DNA of 64,000 nt from Bin80 sp965261255 (GCA_965261255.1 CBDHCQ010000004.1:2542001-2606000); one strand, 5' to 3'. Positions 28,176 to 37,319 are shown, counted from the first letter of the stretch. The notes: generated by a model not told the origin, from the sequence alone. Translations and numbers: made by a program.

Positions 28176-29756
28176 ATGAAAAACCTACAAATTTTTGTGA
28201 TCCTGCTGGTTGCAGTCATATCGCTCCCCTTGCTCGCATATGCACAGGTTGCGCCAGCTCCAGATCGCGGGCCTGATGAAGGTGATGGACCTTTTGAGCG
28301 CCTGATCATCCGGGGAGCTACCGTGATTGACGGGACAGGCTCGCCCCCTCGCAGTCCCATGGATATCGTGATTGAAGGAAACCGCATCGTACGTGTGACC
28401 AGTGTTGGTGCCCCTTATGTGGACATCAATGAGGACCGCCGACCCGGTGAGGCAACATTTGAGATTGATGCACACGGGAAATATGTGATGCCCGGGATTA
28501 TAGATCTGCATGCCCACACAGGCGGAATCCCCAAGACCCCCGAGGCGGAATACATTTATAAGCTGTGGCTCGCTCACGGAATCACAACAGTGCGAGGAGT
28601 ATCCTTCGGAGGCTTTGAGTGGTCACTGAATGAGAAAGAGCGAAGTGCTAAAAACGCAATCACCGCCCCCCACATGGTAAGCTACCATCGGCCAGGCAGC
28701 GGCTGGGATCAAGGACCTGTCACAACCCCGGAAGCTGCACGCGCTTGGGTACAGTTTGCAGCCGAATCTGGAGTAGATGGTCTCAAGCTTGGCTCCTACC
28801 CGCCAGACATCATGTCTGCCCTGTTGGATGAGGCTGCCAAGCATAACCTCGGATCAACAGCCCATTTAGGACAGATGGGGGTAGCTCAAATGAACGCGCT
28901 GGATGCAGCCAGACTTGGTCTTGGCAGTGTGACTCACTTCTATGGACTCTTCGAGGCACTGTACGATGCCCATGATGTGCAACCCTGGCCAGTAGAAATG
29001 GACTACAATGACGAGCAGATGCGCTTTGGGCAGGTTGCGCGTCAGTGGTCGCTGGTAACCCCAAATAGTGATCATTGGCACGCTGTTATGAATGAATTCC
29101 TGGAACTGGACTACTACATCAATCCCACATTGAATATCTATTCGGCAGGGCGGGATGTAATGCGAGCAAAAAATGCGGACTGGCACGAGAAATATACGCT
29201 CGACAGTCTCTGGGAATTCTTTGCACCAAGCCGCACCGATCATGGATCATATTTCTTCAACTGGACTACCCACGATGAAGTGGCGTGGAAGAAGTTTTAT
29301 CAGGTCTGGATGCAGTTCCTCAATGAATACAAAAATCTTGGAGGCAAGGTTACAATCGGCAGTGATAGCGGCTATATCTATCAACTTTATGGATTTGGAA
29401 CAATCCTAGAGCTGGAGATGCTGCAAGAGGCTGGATTCCATCCACTAGAAGTTGTTCGCGCTGCTACTATGCATGGAGCCATGGAGATTTATAAACCCCT
29501 CCAGAAACCAATCGACTTTGGAGTCATCCGCGCGGGCATGCGTGCAGATCTGCTTATCGTAGACGAAAATCCATTGGCGAACTTTAAGGTTCTTTACGGA
29601 ACGGGCGCTATGAAGCTCAACGATAAAACCGGGGAGGTTGAGCATGTAGGAGGAGTCAAGTATACCATCAAGGATGGTATCCTCTACGATGCAAAGGCTC
29701 TCTTGGAGGATGTAGCCAATATGGTAGAGGAACAACGGGACAAGGAAACGGAATAG
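28176..29756 (+). CDS. Exported amidohydrolase family protein
   Basis: This 526-residue secreted metal-dependent hydrolase starts at the ATG at 28176, which opens the signal peptide MKNLQIFVILLVAVISLPLL (cleavage near AYAQ). The amidohydrolase-type beta-sandwich follows (RLIIRGATVIDGTGSPP; GKYVMPGIIDLHAHTGG with His112-x-His114 as metal ligands), then a barrel with GSTAHLGQM, SVTHFYG and GSDSGY, and the C-terminal strands GVIRAGMRADLLIVDENP. The substrate is unknown (dipeptide, cyclic amide or similar). It lies between the NIPSNAP and DinB-like genes, upstream of a tricarboxylate transporter, so a role in using an imported organic acid or amide is conceivable. Confidence 0.9.
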   Translation: MKNLQIFVILLVAVISLPLLAYAQVAPAPDRGPDEGDGPFERLIIRGATVIDGTGSPPRSPMDIVIEGNRIVRVTSVGAPYVDINEDRRPGEATFEIDAHGKYVMPGIIDLHAHTGGIPKTPEAEYIYKLWLAHGITTVRGVSFGGFEWSLNEKERSAKNAITAPHMVSYHRPGSGWDQGPVTTPEAARAWVQFAAESGVDGLKLGSYPPDIMSALLDEAAKHNLGSTAHLGQMGVAQMNALDAARLGLGSVTHFYGLFEALYDAHDVQPWPVEMDYNDEQMRFGQVARQWSLVTPNSDHWHAVMNEFLELDYYINPTLNIYSAGRDVMRAKNADWHEKYTLDSLWEFFAPSRTDHGSYFFNWTTHDEVAWKKFYQVWMQFLNEYKNLGGKVTIGSDSGYIYQLYGFGTILELEMLQEAGFHPLEVVRAATMHGAMEIYKPLQKPIDFGVIRAGMRADLLIVDENPLANFKVLYGTGAMKLNDKTGEVEHVGGVKYTIKDGILYDAKALLEDVANMVEEQRDKETE

Positions 29757-29808
29757 GTATTGGTCAGTTATATGCGTCCGTTTTAGCCTCAATAACCACA
29801 CTTATTTG

Positions 29809-30324
29809 ATGAAACAGGCATTTACCCTTTTCCTGCTTGCAACTTTTGTGGCTCTGCCAGCCAGTGCGCAGGAGCATGACAATAGCGCTTATCTCGCGGC
29901 CTTTTCCAGCGATTTTGATGGCGCATCCGAAAAACTGCATTCTCTGGCAGAAGCCATCCCCGAGGATCTTCATGACTGGCGCCCTGCAGAAGGAATACGT
30001 TCAGTTCTCGAGGTGCTGGATCATGTATCAGATGCCAACTTCGGCATTGCCGCGGCATTAGGTCATGCATCAGACTACGGATCCAATAAATCCGAAACCA
30101 AAGAAGCCGCCCTCGAGCGTTTGATGGCTTCCCAAAATCACGTACGCGGACTCCTGGAAACCATGGGAGACGCGGACTTGGGGGAGTCTATCGAACTCTT
30201 TGGGATGCAGCTGAACGTTTACGGAGCCTTGGCAATCATTGGCGGGCATACCCATGAGCACTTGGGACAGATGATCGCTTATGCGCGCTCAAATGGTGTC
30301 GCCCCGCCTTGGAGTGGTGGTTGA
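29809..30324 (+). CDS. Exported DinB-like four-helix protein
   Basis: This 171-residue protein has a signal peptide (MKQAFTLFLLATFVALPASA, then QEH). I use the ATG at 29809 rather than the TTG just before it. The mature part is helical with the DinB/YfiT-like layout: WRPAEGIRSVLEVLDHVSDANF, and near the end IGGHTHEHLGQMIAYARSNG. Histidines in LDHV and in HTHEH are the likely metal ligands. Function is unknown; secreted DinB proteins are common in Bacteroidota relatives. The next gene starts inside its 3' end. Confidence 0.85.
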   Translation: MKQAFTLFLLATFVALPASAQEHDNSAYLAAFSSDFDGASEKLHSLAEAIPEDLHDWRPAEGIRSVLEVLDHVSDANFGIAAALGHASDYGSNKSETKEAALERLMASQNHVRGLLETMGDADLGESIELFGMQLNVYGALAIIGGHTHEHLGQMIAYARSNGVAPPWSGG

Positions 30325-31291
30325 TCGAGGAATCGTCTGGATTATTGGCCTGTTACTGGTCACCCTGTGTGCCTGTCAGACTAACGTTGAACAGGCCTAT
30401 CCTTCCCGTCCGCTGACCGTTATCGTGCCATGGAAAGCAGGTGGAGGTACTGATACCGCCACCCGCGCCTTAGCGGCTGTGCTTCAGGATGAGCTGGGGC
30501 AGCCTGTGAATGTGGTCAATCGAACTGGTGGCGGTGGGATTGTTGGACACTATGCTCTTAGTCAAGCCCAGCCGGATGGCTATACGCTGGGTGCCATCAC
30601 CGTTGAAATTACGATGATGCACTGGACTGGGCTTACCCCGCTTGACTATACAAACTACTCTCCTATCGCGCTGGTTACGGTTAATCCAAGCGCAATTACG
30701 GTGCGCAGTGATGCGCCCTGGGAAGATGTACACGATCTCATTGCCGCGCTCGAGGCAGATCCCGGAACGTTAACAGCAAGCGGCACCTCACTGGGCGGTA
30801 TATGGGATTTATGCCGGATTGGATTTCTCGAAGCTGTGGGCCTTGATCAGTCCGCCATGCCATGGGTCCCAAGTCAAGGAGCGGCACCTGCCTTGCAGGA
30901 ATTGCTGGCAGGTGGAGTGGATGTTGTGACGGCCTCTCTTGCTGAAACCGATGCACTGCGCCGGGCTGGCCGAGTTCGAACACTTGCTCTAATGGCAAAT
31001 GAACGGCTGTCGGTTGCCCCGGATGTACCCACGCTAAAAGAGCTCGGGATTGACTATGCATCCGAAGGTGGCTGGATGGTGCTTGCCGCCCCGGAGAATC
31101 TGCCAAACGCACGTTTGGAGCTGCTGCGTGTAGCCGTCTGGAATGCATCCCGCAATCCTGAATTCAGCGTACCCCTGGAACGTGCAGGATTCAGGTTGCA
31201 ACATCTTACCGGAGACGCTCTTCAATTATTCCTCCGGGAAGAAGATCATCGTAATGGTATACTCTTGAACGAGGCAGGACTTGCCTTATAA
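30281..31291 (+). CDS. tctC: Tripartite tricarboxylate transporter substrate-binding lipoprotein (TctC)
   Basis: This 336-residue extracytoplasmic solute receptor of the TctC/Bug family carries the family start (YPSRPLTVIVPWKAGGGTDT; GQPVNVVNRTGGGGIVGH) and later the LGIDYASEGGWMVLAAP segment. The leader ends LCAC, so Cys32 is a likely lipidation site; a lipoprotein receptor is less usual in this family, where soluble forms dominate. It should deliver a carboxylate to TctA/TctB in the inner membrane. Its start lies 44 bp inside the DinB-like gene; an alternative start is at 30296. It is the first of three overlapping tct genes. Confidence 0.9.
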   Translation: MRAQMVSPRLGVVVDRGIVWIIGLLLVTLCACQTNVEQAYPSRPLTVIVPWKAGGGTDTATRALAAVLQDELGQPVNVVNRTGGGGIVGHYALSQAQPDGYTLGAITVEITMMHWTGLTPLDYTNYSPIALVTVNPSAITVRSDAPWEDVHDLIAALEADPGTLTASGTSLGGIWDLCRIGFLEAVGLDQSAMPWVPSQGAAPALQELLAGGVDVVTASLAETDALRRAGRVRTLALMANERLSVAPDVPTLKELGIDYASEGGWMVLAAPENLPNARLELLRVAVWNASRNPEFSVPLERAGFRLQHLTGDALQLFLREEDHRNGILLNEAGLAL

Positions 31292-31709
31292 CAGTATCTA
31301 TTTGCGAATACCGGGGATCGTATTTCTGATCCTCGCTGCCGCCATATGGCTGGGCACCCGTAGTTTTCCTTCCCTCCCGGAGGGCTATCCTGGGCCGGGG
31401 CTTTTTCCAAATGCGCTGGCACTTTTGTTAGCGCTGGTCGGGATCGGCCTGCTTTGGCGGCCATCTGCTGAAGTTGTCCCCGCTACACAACAACTGTCCG
31501 TTAGAGGTGTCACACGCATTTTGGGCGGGCTCTCAGGCGCTCTCCTCTTCCTATTGATAAATCCCTTGGCCAGTATTGGCGCTGCGGCCGGTATAACCTG
31601 TCTGGTGTGTGGCATGGCCATGCGAGCTCGATTCAAGGCAGTGCTGATTACTGCTGCGGCCACTGGGGTCATGATACACCTGCTTTTTTCTGGACTGCTG
31701 GCCCTCTAA
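31281..31709 (+). CDS. tctB: Tripartite tricarboxylate transporter small membrane subunit (TctB)
   Basis: This 142-residue membrane protein has four predicted membrane segments (IPGIVFLILAAAIWLGT; FPNALALLLALVGIGLLW; LSGALLFLLINPLASIGAAAG; AVLITAAATGVMIHLLFSG) and the YPGPGLFP loop found in TctB. The start appears to be TTG at 31281, overlapping tctC by 11 bp; no ATG is available nearby in frame. Its stop overlaps the tctA ATG by one base (TAATG), so coupling to tctA is likely. Confidence 0.85.
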   Translation: MPYNSIYLRIPGIVFLILAAAIWLGTRSFPSLPEGYPGPGLFPNALALLLALVGIGLLWRPSAEVVPATQQLSVRGVTRILGGLSGALLFLLINPLASIGAAAGITCLVCGMAMRARFKAVLITAAATGVMIHLLFSGLLAL

Positions 31710-33187
31710 TGACATTTGTGAGCTGGGAAGGCGTCCTTGCGCTGATTGCCGGCGCGCTTTATGGTGCACTCTTCGGAGCAGTGCCCGGATTGACTGCTAC
31801 ACTCGCTGTTGCGCTATTTATTCCGATAGCATTCTTTCTTGACGCCACCATCGCACTTCCGGCGATTATCGCTATTTCTTCGGTGGCCATTTACGCTGGC
31901 GATGTTGGTTCAGCAATTGCACGGATTCCGGGAACACCGGCCAGCGCAGCTTACGCCGACGAACTTCATAACCTTAGCAGGTCTCGGGGTGCACTGTATG
32001 GACTCGGGATCAGCGCATTGGGATCGTCAGTCGGTGGTATACTCGGCACGCTAGTTCTTGCCGGTGGGGCCTTGGCGCTGGCCACTTTGGCCGCGATGTT
32101 TTCGTCATTTGAGTATTTCTGGATTGCTGTATTAGGCCTGACTGCTGGCATCTTTGCATCGGGACGTCACCTGTTAAAAGGGTTTGGCAGCCTCTTAATT
32201 GGACTTCTGCTTTCAACCGTGGGAGTTGATCCTACGCTAGGTTACCCCAGATTTCATTTTGGAAATCCTGCTTTTCTCGGCGGGCTTGATTACATAGCCG
32301 TAATGATCGGGTTGTTCGGATTCTCCGAAGTATTGTACCACATGGGCGCCGGTACGAAATCTGGCAGGGCGGCAGATGCTTCAATCCGTCGCGAAGCACT
32401 CAGTAATTTTTACGCAGGCCCGCTGAAATTAATTCGAAAGGCCCGCAAACTCGTAGTTCGATCCTCATTTCTTGGAATATTTGTTGGATTCCTGCCCGGT
32501 GCAGGCGCAGATATTGGTGCCTGGGTTGCTTGCAGCCTTGAAAAACTGACTGCAAAACGGCAAAAAAATGAGGAACGGGTCGTTCTGGCTGGCGTGAGCA
32601 GCAACAACGCTGCAGTTGCAAGTGCCTGGATTCCTGCGCTTTCACTCGGGCTGCCCGGAGACACGGTCACTGCTATGGTTCTGGGCGTGTTCATGATGAA
32701 GGGAGTGACGCCCGGCCCACTCCTGTTTCAGGAACAGATGCCCTTGATCTGGATACTCTTTGGCACCTTCCTGATTGCAAATATCTTATTGTTGCCCACC
32801 GTGGGGCTCCTAACAGCCCGCATAGCTGGCACAGCGCTGCGCCTGCCTTTTAACGTGCTTTTGCCTATAATCGCGGCAGCATGCGTTACTGGCGCCTACG
32901 CTATAAACAACAACCCACTGGATGTGGGTGTTATGGTATTGATGGGGGTCGTCGCTCTAATGCTGCGCAGGGGTGGGTTTCCGCTCGCACAGGTGGTGTT
33001 GGGAATGGTATTGGGGCCAATCCTCGAGCAGCACTTCATGGTAAGTGCCATCAAATCCAACTGGAATGCACTCAGCTTCTTTGAGCGCCCCATTGCACTC
33101 ATCTTGATGGGGGCCTGCGTTGCGACCGTGATCCTCGGCATCATTGCGCACAAACGACGACTCACCGGTGGCGACGAAGGTGGTTGA
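31709..33187 (+). CDS. tctA: Tripartite tricarboxylate transporter large permease (TctA)
   Basis: This 492-residue polytopic permease takes up a carboxylate with sodium or protons. The ATG at 31709 (sharing one base with the tctB stop) is preferred because the conserved TctA N-terminus (LIAGALYGALFGAVPGLTATLAVALFIP) follows directly. Other family features are RIPGTPASAAYADELH, the GFLPGAGADIGAWVAC segment and SLGLPGDTVTAMVLGVFMMKGVTPGP. With tctC and tctB it forms a complete system. The gene ends at 33187 and no further gene follows closely. Confidence 0.94.
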   Translation: MTFVSWEGVLALIAGALYGALFGAVPGLTATLAVALFIPIAFFLDATIALPAIIAISSVAIYAGDVGSAIARIPGTPASAAYADELHNLSRSRGALYGLGISALGSSVGGILGTLVLAGGALALATLAAMFSSFEYFWIAVLGLTAGIFASGRHLLKGFGSLLIGLLLSTVGVDPTLGYPRFHFGNPAFLGGLDYIAVMIGLFGFSEVLYHMGAGTKSGRAADASIRREALSNFYAGPLKLIRKARKLVVRSSFLGIFVGFLPGAGADIGAWVACSLEKLTAKRQKNEERVVLAGVSSNNAAVASAWIPALSLGLPGDTVTAMVLGVFMMKGVTPGPLLFQEQMPLIWILFGTFLIANILLLPTVGLLTARIAGTALRLPFNVLLPIIAAACVTGAYAINNNPLDVGVMVLMGVVALMLRRGGFPLAQVVLGMVLGPILEQHFMVSAIKSNWNALSFFERPIALILMGACVATVILGIIAHKRRLTGGDEGG

Positions 33188-33453
33188 CCTGAATTGTGAA
33201 CTATGCTTACCTTGGGGGATCCACATAAAACTTAGCCAAGATGATGATGCAAGTCACTGCTCCATCACGCGCCCAAACTGCAACAACTCTGAAACACTCT
33301 CTACACGACCGGGGACTATTCCCCAAACCACTTGTACCATGTATTTGTGTGTATCTGCACGAACAGGTTTTTCTGTAAAACTTCGCAGAACAGCTTCTAA
33401 ACCACGCACCTCTTAGTGCCCAACACCTAAAGTCTCAATCTTCTTAGTTACAC
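33188..33453. other. Intergenic, 266 bp
   Basis: This AT-richer gap lies between tctA and the STAS gene. It holds a short GGGGA/TCCCC hairpin near 33312-33325 without a T-run. I see no gene; it should contain the STAS promoter. Confidence 0.4.
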
Positions 33454-34068
33454 ATGTCAGTATCAATCTCTTGGAACAGAACAGAAAGCACTCTTGTCGG
33501 AAGCGTAAGGGGAAGAATTGACACCAACAGTGCTTCTCACTTTGAAGACCTGATCAAGATCCGGGCTACACATGATGAACCAAGTCTAATCCTGGATTTT
33601 ACCGGAGTCTCCTTTATCTCCAGTGCAGGATTACACGTACTTCTCCTTCTAGCGCACGAGTATGGACAATCAGGCAGAACATTTGGCTTATGTGAACTCC
33701 CCGAACTAATACATGAATTGATGGAGATTAGTGGGATCGTCAGGGTTGTACGCATCTTTGAATCCTACGAGGCCGCAACCGGCAGACCCAGTCAATCGCC
33801 TGGGGACAAAGATGGAGTGGGCTTCAGCGAATCCTTCAACCTAGAACTTATTCGAGACAAATTCAGTGATATAGCTGGGTACACTATCCAGAAACATGAA
33901 CATGTTACTGGAACATCGATACCCTTAGAAAAACTTGAACAGGCACACGCTGAAATAATAGCCGGACTAAGGGACGTTGATGCAGATATGCGGAGGGCGC
34001 TGCGAAGCTATCACATGAGGCTATTTCACATAGCTGAAGCTAGACTCAATAAAGTGCTTGACGAGTGA
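33454..34068 (+). CDS. STAS-domain protein (anti-sigma antagonist-like) with helical extension
   Basis: This is a 204-residue cytoplasmic protein. Residues 1-110 form a STAS domain: GSVRGRIDTNSASHFEDL, then LILDFTGVSFISSAGLHVLL, where the serines at SSAGL match the phosphorylatable site of SpoIIAA-type antagonists. The remaining 90 residues are charged and helical (EKLEQAHAEIIAGLRDVDADM) and I do not recognise them. No anti-sigma kinase, phosphatase or sigma factor is next to it, so its partner is unknown. Base composition is slightly more AT-rich than upstream genes. Confidence 0.85.
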   Translation: MSVSISWNRTESTLVGSVRGRIDTNSASHFEDLIKIRATHDEPSLILDFTGVSFISSAGLHVLLLLAHEYGQSGRTFGLCELPELIHELMEISGIVRVVRIFESYEAATGRPSQSPGDKDGVGFSESFNLELIRDKFSDIAGYTIQKHEHVTGTSIPLEKLEQAHAEIIAGLRDVDADMRRALRSYHMRLFHIAEARLNKVLDE

Positions 34069-34497
34069 GTTAAGGCGGTTATACACTTACCTGCAACGAT
34101 GAGTAATTGCCGGAACCCCTAGAGGTCGGTAAATGCACGGACATTGTAGGATGGGCGGCAATCTACCCTATTGCTACCATAAAATCACTACAACTGATGC
34201 CATGCTCGTATGGCGGTTTGCCAAATTAGTGACCCTCTTAGCAGGGTTACATCCACAACAATTGCGGTGAAACCAAACCTGTTGTATCTCTCGTGAAGAC
34301 GAAGCAAGGTTGTAGCACTCCGCGGTACCAAGGCTATAGCAGAAGTGACTGAAACGGCCGAAACCACCCTACTTTTCGGCAAGATGGAAACTTTGTATAA
34401 AAAAATGTGTATACAATTGCCAATTCTCAGATCTGAGAACGACCAGTAGGTTATCAGGAATTTCACTCAACATTCAGCAAAAGACAGAGACTTTTCA
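34069..34497. other. Intergenic, 429 bp, upstream of the metal-type TonB receptor
   Basis: There is no supported gene; a 92-codon antisense frame here lacks family features. The right half is AT-rich and includes a palindromic site listed separately. It is the natural place for the receptor promoter and operator. Confidence 0.45.
34393..34416 (+). promoter_or_regulatory. Palindrome TTGTATA-N10-TATACAA upstream of TonB receptor
   Basis: Two perfect 7-base half-sites (34393-34399 and 34410-34416) face each other across ten bases, 82 bp before the receptor ATG. The size and symmetry suit a dimeric repressor such as a Fur/Zur-type regulator, fitting the metal-receptor reading of the downstream gene. 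The match to any known operator consensus was not tested. Confidence 0.4.
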
Positions 34498-36927
34498 ATG
34501 AAAAGAGTATCCAAGTTGACTTTTGGAATTATTATCATTTTGGCGTCCTTTCAGTCTGCGAATGCGCAGGACTGGGGGCGTATTCAGGGTACTGTTTATG
34601 CGACTGACGGCGCATCGGCTGTGACTGATGCTACCGTCACACTGGTTGGATTGAATTACTCTCAACGGGTTGATGAAACTGGACAGTTTATATTTCAGGA
34701 GGTACCGGCAGGTTCGGTACTTCTTCGCGTAGAGAGTCTTCAGTGGGGGCGAAATTCTAAAACAGTAACAGTGATTCCCGGCGAGACCGTAGATGTAGAC
34801 GTCACAGTCCTGTTACATATGTACTTGGAGGAGTTGGTTATTTCGGCGGGGCCGACAGCTCTGACACGTTCGGAATTGGTAAATCCAGTGAATGTCGTTA
34901 CGGGGAACGATCTCCTTGAATCTAATGGACTCAGCCTGGGAGAATCCTTGAAAAATCAACCAGGTATCACATCAACATATTTCGGCCCTGGGGCCAGTCG
35001 CCCCATTATTGGTGGAGTTGGAGGCAGTAGGGTGAAAATTCTTCAGAACGGATTAGATATCGGTGATGTGAGCGATCAAAGCGAGGATCATGCAGTCGGT
35101 GCAGATGCTTTCGATGCCGAGCGAATTGAGATTATTCGAGGGCCGGCGGCACTCCTGTACGGAAGTGATATTACCGGTGGAGTCGTGAATGTTCTTGATG
35201 GAGTGGTTCCCAATCAACGTCCGGTGAATCGCATTGAGGGATCAGTAATGGCAAGAGGAGGTCTGGGGGCCAATGAGCGGGGAGGAAGCGGGAAACTGAC
35301 AGGTGCATTCGGGAATATTGTCTGGCGTGCTAGTGGATTACTGCGTGAAACAGGAGATGTCTCTACACCGGCATTTAATCCTGAACCAGTGCATGAGGAG
35401 CATGATGACGACGAACATCATGATGATGAACACCACGATGATGAAGATCATGACGATGAAGATCACGATGAGCACGATCATGAAGCACCTGAATCGGTCG
35501 ACTATCTCGAAAACTCAAGTACGTCTCTGGGAAGAGGATCCTTTGGTATGTCATGGCTTGGTAAGCGTGGCTATATAGGAGCGGCCATTAATTTCCACAA
35601 TACAGATTACGGTGTTCCCGGACATGCGCATGGAGCACATGAAGATGAGCATGACGAGCACGATGATGAACATGATGATCATGAAGATGGCGACGAGCAC
35701 GACGAGCATGAAGAACACGATGAGCACGGCGGAGGTGGGGTATCAATTGACCTGAACTCCGTTATGTACGATGTTGAAGGTGCCTATCGCTTTGGTGATG
35801 GAACCTTTGAGGGACTGCGCTTCAGGGTTGGTATCGCCGATTACAGACACACCGAACTCGAGCATCTTGAATCCGGGGCCGATGTAGTAGGCCTTGTGTA
35901 TGACAATAGTCAGATGGAAGGTCGCCTAGAACTGGACCATTCTCTTAACAGCTCAACGAAAGGTGTTGCTGGAATACAGATGAAACGGCGTGACCTGAAG
36001 CCCACGCCTGCGGGAGATCACGCAAGCTTCTTGCCCGCAACTATATCCACCCAAGTTGGCATATTCGCACTAGAGCGCATTAACCTAGGTTCATTAAGAT
36101 TGGAATTAAGCGGCCGAATGCATTGGCAGTCCCATGATCCGGACGGCAGGACTGCAAGGTCATTCTCGTCTCTGAGTTTAGGCGGGGGAGCAAACTATGA
36201 AGTAAGTGAAAATTTGGTGTTTTCACTTAGTCTCGCGCGCGCAGCAAAATCCCCAAGTACCACCGAACTGTATGCTGATGGATTGCACACGGGTATTCGT
36301 TCTGTAGACATAGGTAATGAGAACCTTGAGGTTGAGGTTACGAATAATGCTACATTCTCCAGCATTATCCATTCAGAACGGGCTCATGTAACATTGACTG
36401 GATACTTGAATCAATCAAGCAATTTCATCTACCATGCCCTGACAGGAGCGTTAGAGGAGGGGATTCCAGTTCTTCAAGCTGCTCAGTCTGACGCCAGAAT
36501 TGCAGGACTGGAAATGGATGCAGACATAGAGTTGCTTCGCCATGAACATACTCATGTAATCTTGGGATTGACAGGAGATTATGTAAACGGCCAACTCACG
36601 TCCGACGAAGAGTATCTACCTCGTATTCCTCCGCTTCGATTAAGGGCTTCCCTTGAGTATAGGGTGAATAATTTTATAGCTAGTCTATCTGTAAAACGAG
36701 TTGCAAGCCAGGAGAATGTGTTTTCGACGGAAGAGGAAACAGACGGCTACACAATGATTGATGCAAAGGTGCGTTATCGCCGGACCATAGGGTCAACCGT
36801 TCAAAGCATCTCTTTGCAGGGATTGAACCTCGGCAATACACTGGCGAGAGCCCATACTTCATACCTGAAAGAAACTGTTCCACTTCCCGGCCGCGATATG
36901 CGTCTGACGTATGCCATTCATTTTTAG
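34498..36927 (+). CDS. TonB-dependent receptor with His/Asp-rich loops (probable zinc/metal uptake)
   Basis: This 809-residue outer-membrane receptor has a signal peptide (1-23, ending ANAQ), a carboxypeptidase-regulatory-like domain (about 27-110, IQGTVYATDGASAVTDATVTL), a plug domain (PVNVVTGNDLLES; RIEIIRGPAALLYGSDITGGVVNVLD) and a barrel ending in a C-terminal Phe. Two barrel loops, about residues 298-330 and 376-411, consist almost only of His, Asp and Glu. Similar His-rich loops occur in the zinc receptor ZnuD, so zinc or another divalent metal is the likely ligand; this is inference. A palindrome lies upstream and a rho-independent terminator about 370 bp downstream. Confidence 0.9.
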   Translation: MKRVSKLTFGIIIILASFQSANAQDWGRIQGTVYATDGASAVTDATVTLVGLNYSQRVDETGQFIFQEVPAGSVLLRVESLQWGRNSKTVTVIPGETVDVDVTVLLHMYLEELVISAGPTALTRSELVNPVNVVTGNDLLESNGLSLGESLKNQPGITSTYFGPGASRPIIGGVGGSRVKILQNGLDIGDVSDQSEDHAVGADAFDAERIEIIRGPAALLYGSDITGGVVNVLDGVVPNQRPVNRIEGSVMARGGLGANERGGSGKLTGAFGNIVWRASGLLRETGDVSTPAFNPEPVHEEHDDDEHHDDEHHDDEDHDDEDHDEHDHEAPESVDYLENSSTSLGRGSFGMSWLGKRGYIGAAINFHNTDYGVPGHAHGAHEDEHDEHDDEHDDHEDGDEHDEHEEHDEHGGGGVSIDLNSVMYDVEGAYRFGDGTFEGLRFRVGIADYRHTELEHLESGADVVGLVYDNSQMEGRLELDHSLNSSTKGVAGIQMKRRDLKPTPAGDHASFLPATISTQVGIFALERINLGSLRLELSGRMHWQSHDPDGRTARSFSSLSLGGGANYEVSENLVFSLSLARAAKSPSTTELYADGLHTGIRSVDIGNENLEVEVTNNATFSSIIHSERAHVTLTGYLNQSSNFIYHALTGALEEGIPVLQAAQSDARIAGLEMDADIELLRHEHTHVILGLTGDYVNGQLTSDEEYLPRIPPLRLRASLEYRVNNFIASLSVKRVASQENVFSTEEETDGYTMIDAKVRYRRTIGSTVQSISLQGLNLGNTLARAHTSYLKETVPLPGRDMRLTYAIHF

Positions 36928-36932
36928 TTGAC

Positions 36933-37130
36933 ATGATTGCTTCCGCGGTTCCCCAATTTGTGGAATCCGTAACCGGATACATTAGGGAAGAGATATGGCC
37001 TTTACTGAAAAGGGTGCCTGCGACGGATGAGGGTGTGGCTGATGTCATCTTACTAGCCAGAATTACCGCGCGGCTACGCGATGACTATCAGGGTCACTGG
37101 GAAACTGTACCTAAAGGGTATTATTGTTGA
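36933..37130 (+). CDS. Possible small protein after the TonB receptor
   Basis: This 65-codon frame starts 5 bp after the receptor stop. Its composition is protein-like (FVESVTGYIREEIWPLLKRV, then DVILLARITARLRDDY), predicted helical and amphipathic, without a signal peptide. I do not recognise a family and see no clear ribosome-binding site, so it may be spurious. The terminator at 37295-37319 lies downstream of it. Confidence 0.35.
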   Translation: MIASAVPQFVESVTGYIREEIWPLLKRVPATDEGVADVILLARITARLRDDYQGHWETVPKGYYC

Positions 37131-37294
37131 GCCAAGGGATTTTCTGGTGTAATTTGGGATATCTGGCCTTAATGAAAAAGCCCGTGTTAGATCGTTTGCG
37201 CAGCTTGACAAGGGCTTCATCTTTGGAATTGGTAATTCTCCCGTTACAGTTTATGAGATCGCAATAGATGTGCTATGCTTCTGCTTTTTCACAG

Positions 37295-37319
37295 CCACAG
37301 AAAATCTGTGGAGTTTTTT
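37295..37319 (+). terminator. Rho-independent terminator
   Basis: CCACAGA and TCTGTGG form a perfect 7-bp stem with an AAA loop (37295-37311), followed by AG and six Ts (37314-37319) on the plus strand. It should end transcription of the TonB receptor unit. Confidence 0.75.

Noticed and set aside
34188..34466. 92-codon minus-strand frame upstream of the TonB receptor
   Set aside because: It has no family features, lies across the likely promoter region, and is antisense to nothing that would explain it.
35303..35578. Met- and Thr-rich frame within the TonB receptor
   Set aside because: It is the shifted reading of the His/Asp codon repeats.
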